From assembly GCA_023409995.1 (NCBI GenBank), contig JAEYQN010000143.1:1-13838 (forward strand): 13,838 bases of DNA, read 5' to 3'. Positions within the stretch are counted from its first letter, which is position 1. Every line of letters begins with the position of its first letter. The position numbers and the translations under genes are program-made. The notes under the pieces are model-generated. The model saw only the letters and a list, made by a program, of their open reading frames with translations, did not search any database and had not been told where the DNA came from. Source of the DNA: Cyanobacteria bacterium OH_CBB_238. Its GTDB lineage: Bacteria > Cyanobacteriota > Vampirovibrionia > Gastranaerophilales > Gastranaerophilaceae. Positions 1 to 5,858 of this stretch are shown piece by piece.

Positions 1-1946
1 AGAGTGCAATAATAGGAAATACATCAGCACCTGATTCATCAAAGGGAAGCAGATTAGTAATAGTGACACCAGAGGATAGTAGTGGAGATACAATCCAAAG
101 ATCATTAATAGACTTTTATCAAAAGACTTCTACCGGTATGACTAACATTGGCAGAATTGCTTTTGACACTCCTTCTGAACCAACAGATAGAGGTGGTAAT
201 TCTGCTTTTGGGTTATGGGCATTACCCGTCAATACCACTGGGGCCTGGAACACTGCTATTGGCAGCGCTGCACTTGCGAAGAATACAACAGGCAGACGAA
301 ATACAGCTGTTGGACATGCTTCTCAAGATTATACAACAACAGGAAGTTGGAATACTTCGTTAGGTGCAAATTCTTTATCTAGCGTTGATGCCGCAACATT
401 AAATAAAGGATCATACAATACCGCAATTGGTGGTGAAGCAATGAGGTCAAACTCAACAGGATCGTACAACACCGCTGTTGGAATAGGCACACTATATTCA
501 AATTTAGGAGACTCAAATGATCCTCTTAGAGGCAGTTATAATACTGCTATTGGAACTTCTGCACTGTATTATAATAAAACCGGTTATCAGAATGTCGCAT
601 TAGGATACCATGCTCAACTACGACGAACTGAGGGAGACTTCAACGTTGGACTTGGTGACGGCGCTTTGAGAGACAGTACTGCTGGAGATCAGAATGTGGC
701 AATAGGCCAAATGGCGCTTGGTGATGGCACAGGAACCTCTACAACAGATGACAATGTTGCTGTGGGTAGCAGCTCTTTAGGCAACGCAGTTGGCGCAAGA
801 AATGTAGCCATTGGATCTAATAGTGGAACTGCGCTTACATCTGGTTCAGGTAATATATGCCTTGGTTTTGGGGCAGGTCCGACAGCAGATACTAGTAACA
901 GACTTTATATAGACAACACTCAACAAGGTGATAACTCTTTAATTACAGGGGATTTTGCAGGGAGAACAGTAACAATAAACCCCTCCAGCAATCTTGGCCC
1001 AATATCTTTTGGCAACACAAATGGAACTGGATATGCTGATATGTATTTTTCTGGAGGAAGTGATAGTATTTTCGTATTTAGTAATGAAGGCGCTTCAATC
1101 GGTGGAAGAACAAGCTTTGTTTATAAAGGTGCTCAACTCTTCAGTATCTACAATAATGGATCAGCAACTTGGTCTCAAGGAGGATATTCATCATCAGATA
1201 GAAGATGGAAAAGAAATATTACTCCGCTAAAAGGCTCTTTAGAAAGAGTCTCAAAGCTTCAAGGAGTAAACTACTACTGGAAAAAGAAAGAATTTCCTAA
1301 TATGCCTTTTAATGATAAAAAGCAGATAGGGCTTATTGCTCAAGATGTCGAAGAAATGTACCCTGAGCTGGTCTTTACAACAAGTGATGGATACAAATAT
1401 GTTGATTACAGTAAATTAACTCCAATTCTTATTGAATCACTTAAAGAATTAAACTCTCAAGTTACAAATTTAAACAAACATACAGATAAGTTTGAAAAAG
1501 AGGTTAAACTACAAAATAGTCATCTATCTCTATCAGATCTAAGGCTTAAAAATATAAGCAAAGAAAATAAAATAGGACTAGAAAGAATTCTTAAATTGAG
1601 AGTTTTTGACTATACGTTTAACAATACAAATCAAGACAAAAGAAAACACACAGGAGCTATTGCTCAAGAATTGCAAAAGATAATCCCCAATGCAGTAGTT
1701 GAAGGACCGGGAAATGATAAATATAAGTCATTATTATATATTGATTCAAACGAAATATTATTCACCTGTGTGAACGCAATTAAACAACTATATTCAAAAT
1801 TTGTTAATATCCAATCTCAAATCTATTCTTTAAATAATAAAATCCACAAATTAGAAGAAGAAAATAAATATCAAAAAGAACAAATAAATTTTCTCATTAA
1901 TGAAAATAAAAAAATAAATAAAATATTGAACTCATCTAAAAGTTAA
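1..1946 (+). CDS. Fibre/adhesin-like protein with tandem S74 chaperone domains (5' partial)
   Basis: The reading frame is open to the left edge, so the gene starts outside the window; the GTG at 63 is only the first possible start here. Numbering residues from that GTG, 46-272 are about 13 copies of a ~17-residue repeat, consensus NTAIGxxALxxxTTG, like beta-roll heads of trimeric adhesins and tail fibres. A linker follows with the SNRLYIDN and GDF motifs common before S74 domains. Residues ~377-465 form a first Peptidase_S74 domain (SSDRRWKRNI, then IGLIAQDVEEMYPE and YVDYSKLTPILIESLKEL). Residues ~490-580 form a second (SDLRLKNI, then GAIAQELQKIIPNAV). Both keep the Ser...Lys pair five residues apart (S378/K383 and S491/K496) that cleaves S74 chaperones off after trimerisation. 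The tail (~580-627) is a Lys/Glu/Asn-rich coiled coil. The role as a surface adhesin or phage-type fibre is inferred; no other phage gene is visible. Confidence 0.85.
   Translation, partial: SAIIGNTSAPDSSKGSRLVIVTPEDSSGDTIQRSLIDFYQKTSTGMTNIGRIAFDTPSEPTDRGGNSAFGLWALPVNTTGAWNTAIGSAALAKNTTGRRNTAVGHASQDYTTTGSWNTSLGANSLSSVDAATLNKGSYNTAIGGEAMRSNSTGSYNTAVGIGTLYSNLGDSNDPLRGSYNTAIGTSALYYNKTGYQNVALGYHAQLRRTEGDFNVGLGDGALRDSTAGDQNVAIGQMALGDGTGTSTTDDNVAVGSSSLGNAVGARNVAIGSNSGTALTSGSGNICLGFGAGPTADTSNRLYIDNTQQGDNSLITGDFAGRTVTINPSSNLGPISFGNTNGTGYADMYFSGGSDSIFVFSNEGASIGGRTSFVYKGAQLFSIYNNGSATWSQGGYSSSDRRWKRNITPLKGSLERVSKLQGVNYYWKKKEFPNMPFNDKKQIGLIAQDVEEMYPELVFTTSDGYKYVDYSKLTPILIESLKELNSQVTNLNKHTDKFEKEVKLQNSHLSLSDLRLKNISKENKIGLERILKLRVFDYTFNNTNQDKRKHTGAIAQELQKIIPNAVVEGPGNDKYKSLLYIDSNEILFTCVNAIKQLYSKFVNIQSQIYSLNNKIHKLEEENKYQKEQINFLINENKKINKILNSSKS
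198..878 (+). repeat. Array of ~13 degenerate 51-nt (17-residue) protein repeats
   Basis: Within the fibre gene, units begin with variants of NTAIG, NTAVG, NVAIG or NVALG, followed by a small residue, AL, and TTG or TAG before the next Asn. Most are 16-18 residues; three carry insertions of 3-7 residues (around 384, 500 and 735). Copies are diverged in DNA sequence, so this is an old protein-level repeat and not a recent tandem expansion. The pattern matches left-handed beta-roll or trimeric stalk segments, but the fold is inferred. Confidence 0.8.
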
Positions 1947-2250
1947 AAATGCTAACCGAGTCGAATGATGTTTTTGAACCATATTCCGTATCAAAAATTG
2001 AATTAGGAGCTACGTTATATTCTTTACTATGTCCACCATTCAGTTGGTTTGTTGTTGCAAAATTTTCGCTATCATATAAAGGATTGCTTTGTACTTTGAA
2101 ATTTTTAGAACTGCTTGTTACCTCATTAGAGGTCAAAAAAATATTGCTGATTTTTGAGCTCAATTTTTGACCAATTCCACCAAATGGATTAAGGCCAGAT
2201 GTCTTATTTACAGAGCTTTCTATGCAATTTTTATCATTTACAAATGTCAT
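1936..2250 (-). CDS. Hypothetical Ser/Asn-rich small protein (104 residues)
   Basis: This is an uninterrupted 104-codon frame from ATG at 2250 to TAG at 1936, overlapping the end of the convergent fibre gene by 11 bases. The product is rich in Ser, Asn and Thr, has no hydrophobic segment or signal peptide, and contains a PFGGIGQKLSSKISN stretch. I recognise no family. An open frame of this length is unlikely by chance in DNA this AT-rich, which favours coding. Against it, there is no clear Shine-Dalgarno before the ATG, and an extended -10-like TGGTATAAT overlaps the start codon. The opposite strand (1949-2170) is also open but encodes an implausible Leu/Phe-rich peptide, so I take that as the shadow. 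Confidence 0.45.
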   Translation of the reverse strand: MTFVNDKNCIESSVNKTSGLNPFGGIGQKLSSKISNIFLTSNEVTSSSKNFKVQSNPLYDSENFATTNQLNGGHSKEYNVAPNSIFDTEYGSKTSFDSVSIFNF

Positions 2251-2287
2251 TATACCAACTTTATTTTTAAGTTAAACGACCCATAGA

Positions 2288-2304
2288 TATATAAAGTTTA
2301 TATA
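2288..2304. repeat. Perfect AT palindrome (8-bp arms), copy 1 of a shared motif
   Basis: TATATAAA-G-TTTATATA is a perfect inverted repeat centred on G2296. Its core 14 bases (2290-2303) recur exactly at 3975-3988, upstream of the 44-residue ORF. It could be an operator or just AT-rich chance. It lies 38 nt upstream of the minus-strand ATG at 2250 and about 240 nt upstream of the TPR gene start. The rest of the 295-nt gap (2251-2545) holds the inverted repeat and candidate promoter listed separately, and no convincing gene. Confidence 0.4.
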
Positions 2305-2408
2305 CTTACAAAAATTGATAATTTTGCACTAACTTGCTTAATGTTTGTAACAAGAAAACTTCTTAAAATTTCAAATACATTAAATGGAGGAAAAAACAGG
2401 GACATGTA

Positions 2409-2431
2409 TTTTCTGACTTTCTATCAGAAAA
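2409..2431. repeat. Inverted repeat TTTTCTGA / TCAGAAAA
   Basis: Two perfect 8-bp arms (2409-2416 and 2424-2431) flank a 7-nt spacer. No T-run follows, so it is not a terminator. It sits about 30 nt upstream of the candidate promoter of the TPR gene, where a regulator-binding site would be reasonable. A GGAGG at 2386-2390 lies just upstream, but no convincing ORF follows it. Confidence 0.4.
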
Positions 2432-2460
2432 CATTAATACAATAATTGAAGTATTTTTAG

Positions 2461-2489
2461 TTGATGATTGCAGTCAGCATTAATTTAAT
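2461..2489 (+). promoter_or_regulatory. Candidate sigma70-type promoter of the TPR gene
   Basis: TTGATG (2461-2466) and TTTAAT (2484-2489) are separated by 17 nt, matching the consensus boxes at 4/6 and 5/6 positions. Transcription would start near 2496, leaving a leader of about 50 nt before the TTG start at 2546. In DNA this AT-rich, such matches also arise by chance. Confidence 0.4.
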
Positions 2490-2531
2490 CCGAAATATAT
2501 TATAAGTTAAAGGGTGCTAAGTTAGTTTTGT

Positions 2532-2535
2532 GAGG
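2532..2535 (+). promoter_or_regulatory. Ribosome binding site GAGG deciding the TTG start
   Basis: GAGG ends 10 nt before the TTG at 2546. An in-frame TAG at 2540 excludes any start further upstream, and the next in-frame ATG is 223 codons later. TTG with this site is therefore the only reasonable start of the TPR gene. Confidence 0.6.
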
Positions 2536-2545
2536 TCGGTAGAAC

Positions 2546-3943
2546 TTGTACAATAGTATATATCCTGGGTACGTAAGACCATATCAGGGTACATATAACC
2601 AAATAGTTAAAAGAAAAGAGGAGGAAGAATCTCAATCCTCTAATGGTTCTGCAAAAAATCAGCAAGAATATTCTAATGCACAAAATCAATTCCCCAACGG
2701 GCAACAAGTTGCAATAGACTATTCAAAACCAGGTGTAAACATAGCCCAGATTCTTACTGACTTTAAAAATACAACTTCTGCCATAGGCGCACCAGACAAT
2801 GTGGCACAAGAAGTAAATACATACTTAAGTCTTGTGGAGGCACAGTCTCAAAAGGAAATCCCTAATTCTCAAATCATACAATCAAACCTAAAAAATGCAT
2901 CAAAAATCCTTGATGAATATATTTCTGAAAGCTTGAATAAGCCATCTAAAGTTGTGGAAAACTGGACAGATGCATTATTCTTACAAAAAGTTGATTATAA
3001 AGCAGATCCCACTGTCATAAGTCAAGACGTACTAAATCAAAGTACAAATAGCAATCAATTACAATCGCCAAAACAAACATCAGAAACAAACACTGAAACT
3101 GCTCCAAAGCAACAAGAAGCAGAAGCACAGCTGCCTCAAACGGAAATACAGGTAACACAAGAAAAAACAAATTCTGTTTATGTTCCCGCGGACAAGCAAT
3201 TAAGAAAAATGTTTATTCAAGCCAAAAAGTACTCTGCAATTGGGCAAGATGAAAAAGCACTAGATTCATATAAACAAACTTTAGACTACGCAAAAAATAT
3301 AGATGACTCACAAACTCAATCATTAGTATATTACGAGGTTGGACAAATATACGACAAAAATAATCTTCTACCTGAAGCAATCAAAAGTTACAACAAAGCA
3401 ATCGAAAAAACTGAAGATGAAAACATAAAAGCACGTTCCCATCTTTCTATGGGTGAGATATATGATGATGTGGTTCAATTTGAACCAGCCATAGATCACT
3501 ATTTTGCAGCAATATCTTATGCCGGCGAAAATGATAACCTTAACTTACAAACTAAAGCTCTAACAAACATCGCTAGTATGTATTGTAACCGGTATGATAA
3601 AGCAAATACTTCCGACTACTTGGATTTAGCAACAACTATGGCAAAAGAAACTGGCACAAATAAAACTATTGGGTATGTTTACAAGCAATCAGCCGAAATG
3701 AGTGAGCGTTTAGATGAAAACGTTCAAGCTTTAGACTACTATAAAGAATCAACTAGATACTACACCAACGCAAAAATGACAGATAATATAATAAAAAATT
3801 ACCAAAGCGCATCTGATATAATGCTAAAACTTGGGGATTCTTCAAAAGCAAAAAATCTATTACAAAAAGCCTATATAAAAGCGCAATCAACTGATAACAC
3901 AGAACTTCTATCACAAATAACATCTCAACTAGTAAAATTATAA
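2546..3943 (+). CDS. TPR-repeat protein with Q/N/E-rich N-terminal region
   Basis: A 465-residue protein starting at TTG. Residues 1-60 are low complexity (Tyr/Pro at the start, then Glu, Ser, Asn and Gln). Residues ~60-165 look helical. Residues ~165-210 form a Gln/Thr/Asn/Glu-rich linker. From ~218 to the end there are about six tetratricopeptide repeats, seen as pairs of helices with A..Y/G/A spacing, for example QDEKALDSYKQTLDYAK, LLPEAIKSYNKAIEK and ENVQALDYYKESTRYY. TPR arrays are protein-binding scaffolds, and the partner is unknown. There is no signal peptide, membrane segment or enzymatic motif, so a cytoplasmic location is likely. The N-terminus MYNSIYPGYV resembles that of the 44-residue ORF downstream (MYNYSVWPGAY). 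No clear terminator follows. Confidence 0.85.
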   Translation: MYNSIYPGYVRPYQGTYNQIVKRKEEEESQSSNGSAKNQQEYSNAQNQFPNGQQVAIDYSKPGVNIAQILTDFKNTTSAIGAPDNVAQEVNTYLSLVEAQSQKEIPNSQIIQSNLKNASKILDEYISESLNKPSKVVENWTDALFLQKVDYKADPTVISQDVLNQSTNSNQLQSPKQTSETNTETAPKQQEAEAQLPQTEIQVTQEKTNSVYVPADKQLRKMFIQAKKYSAIGQDEKALDSYKQTLDYAKNIDDSQTQSLVYYEVGQIYDKNNLLPEAIKSYNKAIEKTEDENIKARSHLSMGEIYDDVVQFEPAIDHYFAAISYAGENDNLNLQTKALTNIASMYCNRYDKANTSDYLDLATTMAKETGTNKTIGYVYKQSAEMSERLDENVQALDYYKESTRYYTNAKMTDNIIKNYQSASDIMLKLGDSSKAKNLLQKAYIKAQSTDNTELLSQITSQLVKL

Positions 3944-3974
3944 TGTAAAGAAGTTTAACAAATCATAAAATTTT

Positions 3975-3987
3975 TATAAAGTTTATA
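3975..3987. repeat. AT palindrome (6-bp arms), copy 2 of a shared motif
   Basis: TATAAA-G-TTTATA is centred on G3981 in the 97-nt gap between the TPR gene and the 44-residue ORF. The 14 bases 3975-3988 are identical to 2290-2303. Bases after it are only modestly T-rich, so it would be a poor terminator. A regulatory role is possible but unproven. Confidence 0.4.
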
Positions 3988-4027
3988 TTTTAATAACCGA
4001 CTAATAATTTACAAGGGTATGTAAGTT

Positions 4028-4033
4028 AAGGAG
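4028..4033 (+). promoter_or_regulatory. Strong ribosome binding site AAGGAG
   Basis: AAGGAG lies 7 nt before the ATG at 4041. It is the best Shine-Dalgarno match on the plus strand of the window and the main evidence that the short ORF after it is translated. Confidence 0.75.
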
Positions 4034-4040
4034 CTTTTTT

Positions 4041-4175
4041 ATGTACAATTACTCAGTTTGGCCAGGAGCCTACAGCTTTAAAGCGGAAATAAAATTATTC
4101 TTACAAGCTTTTAAATCCTATATAGAAACCGTGCTTAGAAAAATCGAAGATGCTGAACATCTGAGCGCGCATTAA
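4041..4175 (+). CDS. Small hypothetical protein (44 residues)
   Basis: A short ORF, ATG to TAA, with a near-ideal Shine-Dalgarno. The product begins MYNYSVWPGAYSFKAEIKL and continues as a probable single amphipathic helix (FLQAFKSYIETVLRKIEDAEHL), ending in SAH. It has no signal peptide or clear membrane span, and I recognise no family. Its first residues echo those of the TPR protein upstream (MYN, then PG and Tyr), and both starts share the bases TGTACAAT. It could be cotranscribed with the TPR gene. It ends convergently against the response-regulator gene: the last four bases, TTAA, serve both stop codons (4172-4175). Confidence 0.65.
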   Translation: MYNYSVWPGAYSFKAEIKLFLQAFKSYIETVLRKIEDAEHLSAH

Positions 4176-4525
4176 TCCTTTAAATAAAGCCTAACTTTAG
4201 ATAAAAAGTCATTCACAATAATTGGTTTAGATATAAAATCGATACAACCTTTTAATTTGGCTTTACTTATTTCCTCTTCCGTACAGCAAGCCGAGACAAC
4301 AACTATTGGTGTATGTGTGTGTATTTTTTTTAAAACTTCATAGCCCGAAACCTTTGGTAATTGTAAATCCAACAAGATTAGATCAAAGATATCATCCGCA
4401 ATAAGATGTAAAGCAGCCTCTCCGTCACTTGCCTTAAATACCAAATATCCGTATGCAGTGAGAATATCTGACATCAATTTCATATTTAACTCATTGTCTT
4501 CAACTATAAGTATTTTCTTTGGCAT
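4172..4525 (-). CDS. Single-domain response regulator, DivK-like
   Basis: The 117-residue protein is one receiver domain and nothing else. It has the acidic pair E9/D10, the phosphoacceptor D53 in LILLDLQLP, the switch S78 and the conserved K100 in FISKPI. The opening ILIVEDNELNMKL is the signature of DivK-type regulators, which act by protein contact and not by DNA binding. With no output domain, it probably relays phosphate or allosterically controls another kinase. Its ATG overlaps the stop of the histidine kinase gene by one base (TAATG), so the two are translationally coupled and the kinase is its likely phosphodonor. The gene name divK is not assigned because orthology cannot be shown here. 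Confidence 0.9.
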   Translation of the reverse strand: MPKKILIVEDNELNMKLMSDILTAYGYLVFKASDGEAALHLIADDIFDLILLDLQLPKVSGYEVLKKIHTHTPIVVVSACCTEEEISKAKLKGCIDFISKPIIVNDFLSKVRLYLKD

Positions 4526-5799
4526 TATTTTCTCTCATTTGGAAGCTCAATGATAAACGTACTACCTTCATCCACTTTGCTTTCCAACATTATTTTTCCT
4601 CCATGGAGGTTAACAAGTTCTTTTGTTATTGTAAGACCTAAACCAGTTGAACTTTCTGACTTTGTGTATGTACTATTTAACTGTACAAATTTGGCAAATA
4701 TTTTGCCTTGATATTTTTTTTCAATCCCAATCCCATTATCTTTTACTTTTATTATAGTCTTCTTTTGAGTTTGAGAAGCCACTATTTCAATAACACCATT
4801 CTCTGGAGTAAATTTAATTGCATTACTCAATAGATTAAACAATATTTGTTGTATTTTTTGATAATCGGCATTGATTACAATTGAATCTTCAACATGCTCT
4901 ACAATAGATATATTTTTCTTTTCAAAAAGAGGTCTAACTATATTTACAACTTCTGTTATTGCTGAATTTAAGCTAAAATTTTTAATATTTAGCTTGATAG
5001 TTTTTGACTCAATTTTTGCCAAATCTAATATTTCATTAATCATTCCCAAAAGGTGTATGCCTGATGCATTTATATCACGGATATATTCAGCTTGTTTTTC
5101 ATTTAACTCACCAAATATTTCCGACTTCAGCATATCAGAGAAACCAATAATTGCATTCAATGGGGTTCTTAATTCATGAGAAATATTAGCAATAAACTCA
5201 TTTTTCAACTTGTCTGCTTCAATGATTTTTTTGTTTTGCTCTTTTATTGTTTTGTATGCTTGTGTTTTCTCAATTATGCTATCTTGGAGCGATTTTAGTT
5301 GAAGCTTGAATACGCTCGATAATTCAAAGTCCTTTATTGCATATGAAGCAACCGCTGCAAAAGAGTTCAGTATTTCAATATCTTCAGAAGAAAAACTTTT
5401 ATCATCAAGATTTGCTAGCAATATAAAGCCAAAAACAGTACCTCTGATAGCCAATCTAGATATAATAAACTTTGTTTTTTTTCGTGTTAGTTCAATGTCT
5501 TTTGACAAAGAAGAACTTATATCAAATTCAACCAATTCCGTAGAGAATAAAAGTTTTTTTGTTTCATCAGAAATATCAAAAAAGGATTGATCCTCTGAAT
5601 ATAGATTATATTGAGAATAATTTTTTGATGCCTTCAAGTTTATTCTATTAGCATTTATATAGTAGATAGCGCCATAACCGAAATCAATTATGTCTTTTAT
5701 ATAGTCAAAGGTTTTCGCAATACCTTTTTCTGATTCTAAAGCCGTATCTAATATTATTGCAAAATTAGAAAGTGCCTTCTTGTACTTATCTCTTTCCAT
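4525..5799 (-). CDS. Cytoplasmic GAF-domain sensor histidine kinase
   Basis: A 424-residue kinase without signal peptide or membrane helices. Residues ~10-157 fit a GAF-type sensor domain (ending SSEDIEILNSFAAVASYAI). Residues ~160-200 are a Lys/Gln-rich coiled-coil linker. HisKA follows with phosphoacceptor H208 in ANISHELRTPLNAIIGFS. The C-terminal HATPase has the N box (LFNLLSNAIKFTP), G1 (DNGIGI), F box (FAKFVQL) and G2 (STGLGLTI), so it should be active. The dimerisation helix, with GELNEKQAEYIRDINASG, resembles PleC/DivJ-type kinases, which fits the DivK-like partner. The signal sensed is unknown. Transcription probably starts at the ATG itself, from the promoter listed separately. Confidence 0.92.
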   Translation of the reverse strand: MERDKYKKALSNFAIILDTALESEKGIAKTFDYIKDIIDFGYGAIYYINANRINLKASKNYSQYNLYSEDQSFFDISDETKKLLFSTELVEFDISSSLSKDIELTRKKTKFIISRLAIRGTVFGFILLANLDDKSFSSEDIEILNSFAAVASYAIKDFELSSVFKLQLKSLQDSIIEKTQAYKTIKEQNKKIIEADKLKNEFIANISHELRTPLNAIIGFSDMLKSEIFGELNEKQAEYIRDINASGIHLLGMINEILDLAKIESKTIKLNIKNFSLNSAITEVVNIVRPLFEKKNISIVEHVEDSIVINADYQKIQQILFNLLSNAIKFTPENGVIEIVASQTQKKTIIKVKDNGIGIEKKYQGKIFAKFVQLNSTYTKSESSTGLGLTITKELVNLHGGKIMLESKVDEGSTFIIELPNERK

Positions 5800-5805
5800 A
5801 TCGCA

Positions 5806-5834
5806 ATTATATTTATGTCCATTCCGTTTGGCAA
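5806..5834 (-). promoter_or_regulatory. Near-consensus promoter of the kinase-regulator operon
   Basis: Read on the minus strand, TTGCCA (5829-5834) and a perfect TATAAT (5806-5811) are separated by 17 nt. Only 6 nt (TGCGAT) separate the -10 box from the ATG at 5799. Normal spacing puts the transcription start at the A of the ATG, so the mRNA would be leaderless. No Shine-Dalgarno is seen before this start. Confidence 0.7.
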
Positions 5835-5858
5835 GTAATTAATATACAAAAGCTAAAC

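Noticed and set aside
63..65. GTG at 63 as the start of the fibre gene
   Set aside because: The frame is open and protein-like back to the window edge with no Shine-Dalgarno before the GTG, so the gene is truncated by the window.
198..878. Repeat array as CRISPR or a recent tandem repeat
   Set aside because: The periodicity is 51 nt in frame and conserved only at the protein level, with no identical repeats or unique spacers.
1..1946. Fibre gene as proof of a prophage
   Set aside because: No integrase, capsid, tail, lysis or attachment-site sequences are visible, and S74 and repeat-stalk domains also occur in non-phage surface proteins.
1949..2170. 73-codon plus-strand frame after the fibre gene
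   Set aside because: No Shine-Dalgarno, Leu/Phe-rich antisense-like product; the opposite strand gives a longer and more natural protein.
3971..3990. Palindrome after the TPR gene as its terminator
   Set aside because: Stem of six A/T pairs and a weak T-run would not make a stable intrinsic terminator.
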